A stretch of 64,000 nt of DNA from assembly GCF_001742165.1 (NCBI RefSeq), contig NZ_CP016442.1, forward strand, positions 1,302,001-1,366,000, in the 5' to 3' direction. A program made the translations under genes and the position numbers. The notes below the pieces were generated by a model, which did no database searches, was not told the origin of the DNA, and saw only the letters and a list, made by a program, of their open reading frames with translations. Of the stretch, positions 20,412-30,197 are shown one piece after another; within the stretch, counting starts at the first letter, position 1; each line of letters opens with the position of its first letter. The DNA comes from Burkholderia stabilis. GTDB taxonomy: Bacteria; Pseudomonadota; Gammaproteobacteria; Burkholderiales; Burkholderiaceae.

Positions 20412-20440
20412 ATTCTTTCCGTTTCCGCCCGACAAGTCAA
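20412..20440 (-). promoter_or_regulatory. Sigma-70 promoter for the candidate small RNA
   Basis: On the minus strand TTGACT (20440-20435; 5 of 6) and AAGAAT (20417-20412; 4 of 6) are separated by exactly 17 bp. Initiation would fall near 20406. Confidence 0.5.
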
Positions 20441-20626
20441 GCGGTATTTGCACCGGTTCATGCACATTCCGGCAATGCTCATTTGAGCGTTTTCCTAATA
20501 AACCAAGGGTGAACCCGTAAAATCTCATCCAATGACCGGTTCGCCCGCGGAACATGCATCTTTTGACAATAGTCCTACAATACCAACAAAATTGAAATCG
20601 AGTTTCGGAATTAGAGAGAATCCCTC

Positions 20627-21451
20627 GTGTCGACAACTGTAACCCCTCCCGTGTCCCGGGAACGCGAATCGTCGCCCGACGAGATCACCGCGCTCGCCCG
20701 CGGCCTTGCCGTGCTGCGCCGTATCGCGGCTGCCGACGCCCCCGTCAGCAACCGCGAACTGACCGAATTGACCGGTATCCCGAAGCCGACCGTCTCGCGC
20801 ATCACCGCGACGCTGGTAAGCGCCGGCTTCCTGTTCCAGTTGCCCGACAGCGAGCGCTTCGTGCTCACCGCGTCGGTGCTCGAGCTGAGCCACGGTTTCC
20901 TGCGCAACTTCGACATCCGCGCGCGTTCGCGGCCGTTCATGATCGAGCTGGCCGAGCGCACGTCGCTGTCCGTGCACCTCGCGGTGCGCGACCGGCTCGA
21001 CATGGTCGCGATCGACGTGATCCGGCCGCGCTCGGCCGTGCTCGTCACGCGCCTCGAGATCGGCTCGCGGATGGACATCGCGCGCACGGCAGTGGGCCGC
21101 GCATATCTCGCCGCACTCGAGGAAGACGAGCGGCGCCTGCTGCTCGAGTCGCTACGCACCACGGCGGGCGACGACTGGCCGCACGTCTCGTCGCGCCTGA
21201 CCCCCGCGCTCGACGAAGCCATGCGCGACGGCCACGCGATCGCGATCGGCGAATGGCGCGAGGGCCTGAATGCGGTCGCTGCCGGTTTCGTCGGCCCGTC
21301 GGGGCAGCGCTACTCGGTGAATTGCGGCGGCGCGGCGCACCAGTGCTCGCCCGAATGGCTGCAGGAACACGTCGTGCCCGCGCTGCACGAATGCATCGCG
21401 AAAATCACCCGCGAGATCGGCGGCGCACCGGCCCGCCGCATCAGCGTGTAA
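20627..21451 (+). CDS. IclR family transcriptional regulator
   Basis: The 274-residue regulator has an N-terminal winged helix (ALARGLAVLRRIAAADAPVS, then LTGIPKPTVSRITATLVSAGFL) and a C-terminal IclR effector domain (ARTAVGRAYLAAL; GEWREGLNAVAAGFVG). GTG at 20627 is taken as the start, with GAGAG 12 nt upstream. IclR proteins usually control catabolic operons nearby, but here the next operon, on the same strand after 252 bp, is an RND efflux system. The link is unproven. Confidence 0.85.
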   Translation: MSTTVTPPVSRERESSPDEITALARGLAVLRRIAAADAPVSNRELTELTGIPKPTVSRITATLVSAGFLFQLPDSERFVLTASVLELSHGFLRNFDIRARSRPFMIELAERTSLSVHLAVRDRLDMVAIDVIRPRSAVLVTRLEIGSRMDIARTAVGRAYLAALEEDERRLLLESLRTTAGDDWPHVSSRLTPALDEAMRDGHAIAIGEWREGLNAVAAGFVGPSGQRYSVNCGGAAHQCSPEWLQEHVVPALHECIAKITREIGGAPARRISV

Positions 21452-21703
21452 TCGTTCCGTCATCGTCCCGTCGCGTTCTGTAACGACCGTAACCCGTTGA
21501 AAGATAGACCGCTGGACTGTAACGGGGGCGGGACGTAGGATCATGCCCATCGTCGCGCCGCCTTCGCGGCGCGCACCGCTCTTTTCCCGCGCGGGTCGGC
21601 GGGGCCCCGGACCGAGCCGGCCGGCCCTCCCGGCACCGCATGCCCACGCGCAGCCCAGCAGTCCGCATCCCGGCACGCCGCGCCGTCTTCCTGACAGAAA
21701 ACG

Positions 21704-23065
21704 ATGGATAACGAACAAAAGCCCACGCCCCCTTCGAAAGATTCCGCCGCACCCGCTGCGCGACGTCCGCGCCGCACGCTGCTGGCCGGGACGATTGCGG
21801 TCGTCGTCATCGGCGGCCTGCTGTGGTGGCATCCGTGGAATCGCACGCCGGCCGCCACCCCCGGCGCCGGCAGCGCGGCCCAGGGGGCCAGCAGCGGTGG
21901 CGGCGGGCGTCACAGCCGCGGCGGCCCCGCTGCGATGGCGAACGTTCCGCAGCCCGTGCAGGTCGCGACCGCGACGCAGGGCGAAATGCCGATCGTGCTG
22001 TCCGCGCTCGGCACCGTGACGCCACTCGCGAACGTGACGGTCAAGACGCAACTGTCGGGCTATCTGCAATCGGTGGCGTTCCAGGAAGGCCAGATCGTCA
22101 AGAAAGGCGACGTGCTCGCGCAGATCGACCCGCGCCCGTACCAGGTGTCGCTCGAAAACGCCGAAGGCACGCACGCGCGCGATTCGGCGTTGCTCGCGAC
22201 GGCCCGCCTCGACCTGAAGCGCTACCAGACGCTGCTGTCGCAGGATTCGATCGCGTCGCAAACCGTCGATACGCAGGCATCGCTCGTCAAGCAATACGAA
22301 GGGGCGGTGAAGACCGACCAGGCCGCGATCGATTCCGCGAAGCTGAACCTCACGTATGCGCGCATCACGGCGCCCGTGTCGGGCCGCGTCGGCCTGCGCC
22401 AGGTCGACCCCGGCAACTACGTGACGCCGGGCGACTCGAACGGCATCGTCGTGATCACGCAGTTGCAGCCGATGAGCGTGATCTTCACGACGTCGGAAGA
22501 CAACCTGCCGCAAATCGTCAAGCAGGTGAACGCGGGCCAGAAGCTGTCGGTCACCGCGTACAACCGCAACAACACGGTGCCGCTCAAGACGGGCTCGCTC
22601 GCGACGCTCGACAACCAGATCGACACCAGCACGGGCACGGTCAAGCTGCGCGCGAACTTCGATAACAAGGAAGGCATGCTGTTTCCGAATCAGTTCGTCA
22701 ACACGCGGCTGCTCGTCGACGTGATGCGCAATGCGACGATCGTGCCGACGTCCGCGGTGCTGACGGGCTCGATCGGCCAGTTCGTCTATGTCGTGAAGCC
22801 CGACAACACGGTGACGGTACGCAAGGTCACGATCGGCCCGGTCGACGGCGAACGCACGAGCATCGTCAGCGGCGTCGCGCTCGGCGAGCGCGTGGTGACC
22901 GACGGCTCCGACCGCCTGCGCGAAGGGTCGAAGATCTCGATTCCGGCCGACAAGCCGAAAGGCGCATCGGGCGCGCGCGGCGCCGGCGCGGCGTCGGGCG
23001 CCTCGGATACGGCCGGCCACCACGGCGGACACAAGCACGGCGCGTCGCAGGCAGCGGCCCAATAA
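21704..23065 (+). CDS. mdtA: MdtA, RND efflux periplasmic adaptor
   Basis: This is a membrane fusion protein that couples the MdtBC pump to an outer-membrane channel. It has an N-terminal membrane anchor (TLLAGTIAVVVIGGLLWW, about residues 25-42), a Gly/Ser/His linker, then lipoyl, hairpin and beta-barrel regions (SGYLQSVAFQEGQIVKKGDVLAQIDPRPY; ITAPVSGRVGLRQVDPGNYV). A His/Gly-rich tail (HHGGHKHG) at the C-terminus may bind metal. It is first in mdtABC, with mdtB starting 15 nt downstream. The family exports bile salts, novobiocin and similar compounds in enterics; the substrate here is unknown. Confidence 0.9.
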   Translation: MDNEQKPTPPSKDSAAPAARRPRRTLLAGTIAVVVIGGLLWWHPWNRTPAATPGAGSAAQGASSGGGGRHSRGGPAAMANVPQPVQVATATQGEMPIVLSALGTVTPLANVTVKTQLSGYLQSVAFQEGQIVKKGDVLAQIDPRPYQVSLENAEGTHARDSALLATARLDLKRYQTLLSQDSIASQTVDTQASLVKQYEGAVKTDQAAIDSAKLNLTYARITAPVSGRVGLRQVDPGNYVTPGDSNGIVVITQLQPMSVIFTTSEDNLPQIVKQVNAGQKLSVTAYNRNNTVPLKTGSLATLDNQIDTSTGTVKLRANFDNKEGMLFPNQFVNTRLLVDVMRNATIVPTSAVLTGSIGQFVYVVKPDNTVTVRKVTIGPVDGERTSIVSGVALGERVVTDGSDRLREGSKISIPADKPKGASGARGAGAASGASDTAGHHGGHKHGASQAAAQ

Positions 23066-23080
23066 CGCGCGGGCCGCTCG

Positions 23081-26000
23081 ATGAATCCATCCCGCCTCTT
23101 CATTCTCCGGCCGGTCGGCACCGCCCTCCTGATGGCGGCGATCATGCTGGCCGGCCTCGTCGCATTGCGCTTCCTGCCGCTCGCCGCGCTGCCGGAAGTC
23201 GACTACCCGACGATCCAGGTCCAGACCTTCTACCCGGGCGCGAGCCCGGAGGTGATGACCTCGTCCGTGACCGCGCCGCTCGAACGGCAGTTCGGGCAGA
23301 TGCCGTCGCTGAACCAGATGTCGTCGCAAAGCTCGGCCGGCTCGTCGGTGATCACGCTGCAGTTCTCGCTCGACCTGCCGCTCGATATCGCCGAACAGGA
23401 AGTGCAGGCCGCGATCAACGCGGCCGGCAACCTGCTGCCGTCCGACCTCCCTGCCCCGCCGATCTACGCGAAGGTCAACCCGGCCGACGCGCCGGTGATC
23501 ACGCTCGCGGTCAAGTCGAAGACGCTCCCGCTCACGCAGGTGCAGGACCTGGCCGACACGCGCCTCGCGATGAAGATCTCGCAGATCGCGGGCGTCGGCC
23601 TCGTCAGCCTGTCGGGCGGCAACCGCCCGGCCGTGCGGATCCAGGCGAACCCGACCGCGCTCGCGCAGTACGGGATGAACCTCGACGACCTGCGCACGAC
23701 GATCTCGAACCTGAACGTGAACACGCCGAAGGGCAACTTCGACGGCCCGACGCGCGCCTACACGATCAACGCCAACGACCAGCTCACGAGCGCCGATCAG
23801 TACAACAGCGCCGTCGTCGCGTACAAGAACGGCCGGCCGGTGATGCTGACCGACGTCGCGAAGGTCGTCGCCGGCTCGGAGAACACCAAGCTCGGCGCGT
23901 GGGTGAATTCGGAGCCCGCGATCATCCTGAACGTGCAGCGCCAGCCGGGCGCGAACGTGATCCAGACGGTGGACGCGATCAAGGCGCAACTGCCGAAGCT
24001 GCAGGAAACGCTGCCGGCCGCGCTCGACGTGGAGATCGTCACCGACCGCACGACGATGATCCGCGCGGCCGTGCGCGACGTGCAGTTCGAACTGCTGCTC
24101 GCGGTCGGGCTCGTCGTGCTCGTGATGTACCTGTTCCTCGCGAACATCTACGCGACGATCATTCCGAGCCTGTCGGTGCCGCTGTCGCTGATCGGCACGC
24201 TCGCGGTGATGTACATGGCCGGCTTCTCGCTGAACAACCTGTCGCTGATGGCGCTGACCATCGCGACCGGCTTCGTGGTCGACGACGCGATCGTGATGAT
24301 CGAGAACATCGCGCGCTACGTCGAGGAAGGCGAATCGGGGCTCGAGGCTGCGCTGAAGGGCTCGAAGCAGATCGGCTTCACGATCATCTCGCTGACGGTG
24401 TCGCTGATCGCGGTGCTGATCCCGCTGCTGTTCATGGGCGACGTGGTCGGGCGCCTGTTCCACGAATTCGCGATCACGCTCGCGGTGACGATCGTGATCT
24501 CGGCGATCGTGTCGCTCACGCTCGTGCCGATGATGTGCGCGAAGCTGCTGCGCCATTCGCCGCCGCCGGAAAGCCACCGCTTCGAGGCGCGCGTGCACCG
24601 CGCGATCGACTGGGTGATCGCACGCTACGCGGTCGCGCTCGAATGGGTGCTGAACCGCCAGGGTTCGACGCTCGTGGTCGCGGTGCTGACGCTCGTGCTG
24701 ACCGGGCTGCTGTACGTGTACGTGCCGAAGGGCTTCTTCCCCGCGCAGGACACGGGCGTGATCCAGGCGATCACGCAGGCGCCGCAATCGATCTCGTACG
24801 GCGCGATGGCCGAACGCCAGCAGGCGCTCGCCGCCGAGATCCTGAAGGACCCGAACGTCGACAGCCTTACGTCGTTCATCGGCGTCGACGGCAGCAACAT
24901 CACGCTGAACAGCGGCCGGATGCTGATCAACCTGAAGGCGCGCGACGACCGCTCGGAGACCGCGGCCCAGGTCATCCGCGACCTGCAGCACCGCGTGCAC
25001 GGCGTGACCGGCATCTCGCTGTACATGCAGTCGGTGCAGGATCTGACGATCGACTCGACCGTCAGCCCGACGCAGTACCAGTTCATGCTGACGAGCCCGA
25101 ACCAGGACGAATTCGCGACCTGGGTGCCGAAGCTCGTCGCGCGGCTGCAGCAGGAGCCGTCGCTCGCCGACGTCGCGACCGATCTCCAGAGCAACGGCCA
25201 GTCCGTCTACATCGAGATCGACCGCGCCAGCGCCGCGCGCTTCGGCATCACGCCGGCGACCGTCGACAACGCGCTGTACGACGCGTTCGGCCAGCGCATC
25301 GTGTCGACGATCTTCACGCAGTCGAACCAGTACCGCGTGATTCTCGAATCCGAGCCGAAGGAGCAGCACTACGCCGAATCGCTGAACGACATTTACCTGC
25401 CGTCGGCCGGCGGCGGCCAGGTGCCGCTGACGTCGATCGCGTCGTTCCACGAGCGGCCGTCGCCGCTGCTGGTCGCGCACCTGTCGCAGTTCCCGTCGAC
25501 GACGATCTCGTTCAACCTCGCGGCGGGCGCGTCGCTCGGCGAGGCCGTCAAGGCCATCGAGGCCGCCGAGAAAGACATCGGCCTGCCCGCGTCGTTCCAG
25601 ACACGCTTCCAGGGCGCGGCGCTCGCGTTCCAGGCATCGCTGTCGAACCAGCTGTTCCTGATCCTCGCGGCGGTCATCACGATGTACATCGTGCTCGGCG
25701 TGCTGTACGAGAGCTACATCCACCCGATCACGATCCTGTCGACGCTGCCGTCGGCCGGCGTCGGTGCGCTGCTCGCGCTGATGATCACCGGGCACGACCT
25801 CGACATCATCGGGATCATCGGCATCGTGCTGCTGATCGGCATCGTAAAGAAGAACGCGATCATGATGATCGACTTCGCGCTCGAGGCCGAACGCGTCGAA
25901 GGCAAGCCGCCACGCGAGGCGATCTACCAGGCGTGCCTGCTGCGCTTCCGGCCGATCCTGATGACGACGCTCGCCGCGCTGCTCGGTGCGGTGCCGCTGA

Positions 26001-26194
26001 TCGTCGGCTCCGGCGCGGGCTCCGAGCTGCGCCAGCCGCTCGGGATCGCGATCGCCGGCGGCCTGATCGTGTCGCAGGTGCTGACGCTGTTCACGACGCC
26101 GGTGATCTATCTCGGCTTCGACTCGCTCGCGCGCCGCGTGCGCGGCTGGTTCGAACGCCGCGGCCCCCACGCCGGCACGCGCACGGATGCGTAA
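23081..26194 (+). CDS. mdtB: MdtB, RND efflux permease
   Basis: The 1037-residue proton-driven inner-membrane pump has 12 helices and two large periplasmic loops. It opens [18 protein letters not shown], with [20 protein letters not shown] typical of the MdtB/MdtC branch, and [14 protein letters not shown] in helix 4 carries the proton-relay Asp pair. MdtB works with MdtC in a B2C heterotrimer. Its TAA stop directly abuts an ATG at 26195, but the true mdtC start is further on. Confidence 0.92.
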   Translation: MNPSRLFILRPVGTALLMAAIMLAGLVALRFLPLAALPEVDYPTIQVQTFYPGASPEVMTSSVTAPLERQFGQMPSLNQMSSQSSAGSSVITLQFSLDLPLDIAEQEVQAAINAAGNLLPSDLPAPPIYAKVNPADAPVITLAVKSKTLPLTQVQDLADTRLAMKISQIAGVGLVSLSGGNRPAVRIQANPTALAQYGMNLDDLRTTISNLNVNTPKGNFDGPTRAYTINANDQLTSADQYNSAVVAYKNGRPVMLTDVAKVVAGSENTKLGAWVNSEPAIILNVQRQPGANVIQTVDAIKAQLPKLQETLPAALDVEIVTDRTTMIRAAVRDVQFELLLAVGLVVLVMYLFLANIYATIIPSLSVPLSLIGTLAVMYMAGFSLNNLSLMALTIATGFVVDDAIVMIENIARYVEEGESGLEAALKGSKQIGFTIISLTVSLIAVLIPLLFMGDVVGRLFHEFAITLAVTIVISAIVSLTLVPMMCAKLLRHSPPPESHRFEARVHRAIDWVIARYAVALEWVLNRQGSTLVVAVLTLVLTGLLYVYVPKGFFPAQDTGVIQAITQAPQSISYGAMAERQQALAAEILKDPNVDSLTSFIGVDGSNITLNSGRMLINLKARDDRSETAAQVIRDLQHRVHGVTGISLYMQSVQDLTIDSTVSPTQYQFMLTSPNQDEFATWVPKLVARLQQEPSLADVATDLQSNGQSVYIEIDRASAARFGITPATVDNALYDAFGQRIVSTIFTQSNQYRVILESEPKEQHYAESLNDIYLPSAGGGQVPLTSIASFHERPSPLLVAHLSQFPSTTISFNLAAGASLGEAVKAIEAAEKDIGLPASFQTRFQGAALAFQASLSNQLFLILAAVITMYIVLGVLYESYIHPITILSTLPSAGVGALLALMITGHDLDIIGIIGIVLLIGIVKKNAIMMIDFALEAERVEGKPPREAIYQACLLRFRPILMTTLAALLGAVPLIVGSGAGSELRQPLGIAIAGGLIVSQVLTLFTTPVIYLGFDSLARRVRGWFERRGPHAGTRTDA

Positions 26195-26203
26195 ATGAAA
26201 CGA

Positions 26204-26233
26204 CCCCCACGCTCACTTCGTTCGCGTGGGGGG
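26204..26233. repeat. Hairpin between mdtB and mdtC
   Basis: CCCCCACGC (26204-26212) pairs with GCGTGGGGG (26224-26232) around an 11-nt loop, in the short gap between the two pump genes. No T-run follows, so termination is unlikely; it could tune relative amounts of the two subunits. Confidence 0.6.
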
Positions 26234-26296
26234 CGCACCCCCCCATCTCCCGAAAACGCATCCGTCGGAACACGGGGCGGCCCAGCGAGTGCCGAC

Positions 26297-29200
26297 ATGA
26301 ACCTGTCGCGTCCCTTCATCACCCGCCCCGTCGCGACGACGCTGCTCGCGCTCGGCGTCGCGCTCGCGGGCCTGTTCGCGTTCATCAAGCTGCCGGTGTC
26401 GCCGCTGCCGCAGGTCGACTTCCCGACGATCTCGGTGCAGGCGTCGCTGCCGGGCGCGAGCCCAGAGACGGTTGCGACCAGCGTGACGAGCCCGCTCGAG
26501 CGGCATCTCGGCTCGATCGCCGACGTATCCGAAATGACGTCGACGAGCACGGTCGGCAATGCGCGGATCATCCTGCAGTTCGGCCTGAACCGCGACATCG
26601 ACGGCGCCGCGCGCGACGTGCAGGCCGCGATTAACGCGGCGCGCGCCGACCTGCCTGCAGCGCTGAAGAGCAACCCGACCTACCGCAAGGTCAACCCGGC
26701 CGACTCGCCGATCATGATCGTGTCGCTGACGTCGGAAACGTCGTCGCCCGCGAAACTGTACGACGCCGCGTCGACGGTGCTGCAGCAGTCGCTGTCACAG
26801 ATCGACGGGATCGGCCAGGTGTCGGTGAGCGGTTCCGCGAACCCGGCCGTGCGCGTCGAGCTCGAACCGCAATCCCTGTTCCATTACGGGATCGGCCTCG
26901 AAGACGTGCGCGCCGCGCTTGCCTCCGCGAACGCGAACAGCCCGAAAGGCGCGATCGAGTTCGGCCCGCAGCACTTTCAGCTCTATACGAACGACCAGGC
27001 GTCCCAGGCGTCGCAGTACCGCGACCTCGTCGTCGCGTACCGCAACGGCGCGGCCGTGCGGCTGTCCGATCTGTCCGACGTCGTCGATTCGGTCGAGGAT
27101 CTGCGCAACCTCGGCCTGTCGAACGGCAAGCGCGCGGTGCTCGTGATCCTCTACCGCTCACCCGGCGCGAACATCATCGAGACGATCGACCGCGTGCGCG
27201 CGGCGCTGCCGCAGCTCACCGCGTCGCTGCCGGCCGACATCACGGTCACGCCCGTGCTCGACCGCTCGACGACGATCCGCGCGTCGCTGAAGGACACCGA
27301 GCACACGCTGCTGATCGCGATGAGCCTCGTCGTGATGGTCGTGTTCCTGTTCCTGCGCAACTGGCGCGCGACGCTGATCCCGAGCGTCGCGGTGCCGATC
27401 TCGATCATCGGCACGTTCGGCGCGATGTACCTGCTCGGCTTCTCGATCGACAACCTGTCGCTGATGGCGCTGATCGTCGCGACCGGCTTCGTCGTCGACG
27501 ATGCGATCGTCGTGCTCGAGAACATCTCGCGGCACATCGAGAACGGCAAGCCGCGCATGCAGGCCGCGTTCGACGGCGCGCGCGAGGTCGGCTTCACCGT
27601 GCTGTCGATGAGCATCTCGCTCGTCGCGGTGTTCCTGCCGATCCTGCTGATGGGCGGCATCGTCGGGCGCCTGTTCCGCGAGTTCGCGCTCACGCTGTCG
27701 CTCGCGATCGCGGTATCGCTCGCGGTGTCGCTCACCGTCACGCCGATGATGTGCGCACGCCTGCTGGCCGAATCGCACGACCCGCAAAGCGAAGGCCGCT
27801 TCGGGCGCTTCCTCGAGCGCGGCTTCTCGCGCATGCAGCGCGGCTACGAGCGTTCGCTGTCGTGGGCGCTGCGCCGGCCGCTGCTGATCCTGATGACCTT
27901 GTTCGCGACGATCGGGCTGAACGTCTACCTGTACATCGTCGTGCCGAAGGGCTTCTTCCCGCAGCAGGACACCGGGCTGATGATCGGCGGCATCCAGGCC
28001 GACCAGTCGACGTCGTTCCAGGCGATGAAGCTGAAGTTCTCCGAGATGATGCGGATCGTGCAGGGCAACCCGAACGTAAAGAGCGTCGCGGGCTTCACCG
28101 GCGGCACGCAAACCAACTCGGGCTTCATGTTCGTCACGCTGAAGGATCGCACCGAGCGCAAGCTGTCGGCCGACCAGGTGATCCAGCAACTGCGCGTGCC
28201 GCTGTCGGACGTCGCCGGCGCGCGCACGTTCCTGCAGGCCGCGCAGGACATTCGCGTCGGCGGCCGGCAGAGCAACGCGCAGTACCAGTTCACGCTGCTC
28301 GGCGATTCGAGCGCCGATCTGTACAAGTGGGGGCCGATCCTGACCGAGGCGCTGCAGAAGCGCCCCGAGCTGACCGACGTGAACTCCGACCAGCAGCAGG
28401 GCGGCCTCGAGGCGATGGTGACGATCGACCGCGCGACGGCCGCGCGGTTCGGCATCAAGCCGGCGCAGATCGACAACACGCTGTACGACGCGTTCGGCCA
28501 GCGCCAGGTCTCGACGATCTACAACCCGCTGAACCAGTACCACGTCGTGATGGAAGTCGCGCCGAAATACTGGCAGAGCCCGGAAATGCTGAACCAGGTG
28601 TGGGTCAGCACGTCGGGCGGCAGCGCGAACGGCTCGCAGACCACCAACGCGGCCGCCGGCACCTACGTCGCGACGTCGGCCGGCACGTCGAGCGCCGGCA
28701 CGGCCACGCAGAGCGCCGCGGCGATCGCGTCCGATTCCGCGCGCAACCAGGCGCTGAACTCGATCGCGGCGAGCGGCAAGTCGAGTGCATCGTCGGGCGC
28801 GTCGGTCTCGACGTCGAAGTCGACGATGATCCCGCTGTCGGCGATCGCCACCTTCGGGCCGAGCACGACGCCGCTGTCGGTCAACCACCAGGGCCTGTTC
28901 GTCGCGACGACGATCTCGTTCAACCTGCCGCCGGGCGTGTCGCTGTCGCAGGCGACGCAGGTGATCTACCAGACGATGGCGCAGATCGGCGTCCCGCCGA
29001 CGATCGTCGGCAGCTTCCAGGGCACCGCGCAGGCGTTCCAGCAGTCGCTGGACAACCAGCCGATCCTGATCCTCGCCGCGCTGCTGGCCGTCTATATCGT
29101 GCTCGGGATCCTGTACGAGAGCTACATCCACCCGATCACGATCCTGTCGACGCTGCCGTCGGCCGGCGTCGGCGCGCTGCTCGCGCTGCTGCTGTTCAAG

Positions 29201-29605
29201 ACCGAGTTCAGCATCATCGCGCTGATCGGCGTGATCCTGCTGATCGGCATCGTGAAGAAGAACGCGATCATGATGGTCGACTTCGCGATCGACCAGACGC
29301 GCAACAACCAGAAATCGTCGTTCGACGCGATCCACGAGGCGTGCCTGCTGCGCTTCCGCCCGATCATGATGACGACGATGGCAGCGCTGCTCGGCGCGCT
29401 GCCGCTCGCGTTCGGCAGCGGCGACGGCGCCGAGCTGCGCGCGCCGCTCGGGATCGCGATCGCCGGCGGCCTCATCGTGTCGCAGGTGCTGACGCTCTAT
29501 ACGACGCCGGTCGTCTATCTGTACATGGACCGGCTGCGCGTGTGGGCCGAGAAGCGGCGCGACCGCCGCGGGAATTCCGGCGGGCAGGCGATCGCCGGAG
29601 AGTGA
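26297..29605 (+). CDS. mdtC: MdtC, RND efflux permease with a low-complexity insertion
   Basis: This is the second RND pump subunit, starting [20 protein letters not shown], with [12 protein letters not shown] holding the helix-4 Asp pair and a typical C-terminal half ([20 protein letters not shown]). At 1102 residues it is about 75 longer than usual MdtC (1025). The excess is a Ser/Ala/Thr/Gly-rich segment at about residues 773-844 (nt 28610-28830), inside the second periplasmic loop. The ATG at 26297 gives the family N-terminus; an ATG at 26195 would add 34 unrelated residues that include the hairpin. No outer-membrane channel gene follows, so a TolC-like protein from elsewhere must serve. 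Confidence 0.92.
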   Translation: MNLSRPFITRPVATTLLALGVALAGLFAFIKLPVSPLPQVDFPTISVQASLPGASPETVATSVTSPLERHLGSIADVSEMTSTSTVGNARIILQFGLNRDIDGAARDVQAAINAARADLPAALKSNPTYRKVNPADSPIMIVSLTSETSSPAKLYDAASTVLQQSLSQIDGIGQVSVSGSANPAVRVELEPQSLFHYGIGLEDVRAALASANANSPKGAIEFGPQHFQLYTNDQASQASQYRDLVVAYRNGAAVRLSDLSDVVDSVEDLRNLGLSNGKRAVLVILYRSPGANIIETIDRVRAALPQLTASLPADITVTPVLDRSTTIRASLKDTEHTLLIAMSLVVMVVFLFLRNWRATLIPSVAVPISIIGTFGAMYLLGFSIDNLSLMALIVATGFVVDDAIVVLENISRHIENGKPRMQAAFDGAREVGFTVLSMSISLVAVFLPILLMGGIVGRLFREFALTLSLAIAVSLAVSLTVTPMMCARLLAESHDPQSEGRFGRFLERGFSRMQRGYERSLSWALRRPLLILMTLFATIGLNVYLYIVVPKGFFPQQDTGLMIGGIQADQSTSFQAMKLKFSEMMRIVQGNPNVKSVAGFTGGTQTNSGFMFVTLKDRTERKLSADQVIQQLRVPLSDVAGARTFLQAAQDIRVGGRQSNAQYQFTLLGDSSADLYKWGPILTEALQKRPELTDVNSDQQQGGLEAMVTIDRATAARFGIKPAQIDNTLYDAFGQRQVSTIYNPLNQYHVVMEVAPKYWQSPEMLNQVWVSTSGGSANGSQTTNAAAGTYVATSAGTSSAGTATQSAAAIASDSARNQALNSIAASGKSSASSGASVSTSKSTMIPLSAIATFGPSTTPLSVNHQGLFVATTISFNLPPGVSLSQATQVIYQTMAQIGVPPTIVGSFQGTAQAFQQSLDNQPILILAALLAVYIVLGILYESYIHPITILSTLPSAGVGALLALLLFKTEFSIIALIGVILLIGIVKKNAIMMVDFAIDQTRNNQKSSFDAIHEACLLRFRPIMMTTMAALLGALPLAFGSGDGAELRAPLGIAIAGGLIVSQVLTLYTTPVVYLYMDRLRVWAEKRRDRRGNSGGQAIAGE

Positions 29606-29636
29606 CGGTGCATGAAGGTGCGTGATGGCGCATGAC

Positions 29637-29668
29637 GGAAGCGGCTGCCTGCCGGGCGGCCGCTTTCC
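29637..29668 (+). terminator. Possible terminator of mdtABC
   Basis: GGAAGCGGC (29637-29645) and GCCGCTTTCC (29659-29668) form a GC-rich stem with one bulge, 31 nt after the mdtC stop. There is no clear T-run. Confidence 0.4.
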
Positions 29669-29740
29669 GCGCTTGAACCGCGGCGGCGATCGGCTATCGT
29701 GAGTCCATGCCCACCGCGGGGCCCTTCACGGGGACACACC

Positions 29741-30124
29741 ATGAACGTCCAGCTCAACCATACGATCGTCTGGTGCCGCGACAAGCGCGCGTCGAGCCGC
29801 TTCCTCACCGAGCTGCTGGAATTGCCGCCGCCGACGCCGTTCGGCGCGATGCTGGTCGTCCGGCTCGACAACGGCGTGTCGCTCGATTTTTACGAAAAGG
29901 CGGGAGAGATCGCGGCGCAGCATTATGCGTTCCTGATCGACGAAGCCGGTTTCGATCGCGTGTTCGCCCGCATTCGCGAACGCGGGCTGCCGCACTGGGC
30001 CGATCCGGCCAAGCGGCAACCCGACGACATCTACCGCCACAACGGCGGCCGCGGCGTGTATTTCGACGATCCGGACGGCCATTTCCTCGAAGTGATGACG
30101 CAGCCGTATGCGCTGAACGGCTAG
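29741..30124 (+). CDS. VOC superfamily protein (glyoxalase/bleomycin-resistance fold)
   Basis: The 127-residue protein has two beta-alpha-beta-beta-beta modules of the vicinal-oxygen-chelate fold. Likely metal ligands are His7 (NHTIVW), His61 (HYAFLID) and Glu117 (FLEVMT), with the typical DDPDGHFLEV near the end. It is a single-domain member, so it would act as a dimer. These can be dioxygenases, isomerases or resistance proteins; nothing nearby fixes the substrate. The ATG at 29741 follows GGGGACACACC and aligns with the fold; 14 upstream residues are not needed. Confidence 0.85.
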   Translation: MNVQLNHTIVWCRDKRASSRFLTELLELPPPTPFGAMLVVRLDNGVSLDFYEKAGEIAAQHYAFLIDEAGFDRVFARIRERGLPHWADPAKRQPDDIYRHNGGRGVYFDDPDGHFLEVMTQPYALNG

Positions 30125-30197
30125 GCCGGCGTTGCGCCGGCCGGGATCGCGCGGCACGGGCGCCGCCCGGTTTCGGACGGCACCCGGCCGGCGGCCG

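Noticed and set aside
20563..20581. TTGACA and TACAAT before the IclR gene as a plus-strand promoter
   Set aside because: The spacer is only 7 bp, too short for sigma-70.
20376..20636. 86-codon minus-strand frame overlapping the IclR start
   Set aside because: No ribosome site, no family resemblance, and it runs through the small-RNA promoter.
21152..26170. A 1672-codon open frame on the minus strand over iclR, mdtA and mdtB
   Set aside because: Arg/Asp/His-rich composition of a GC-rich shadow frame; the opposite strand encodes recognisable RND proteins.
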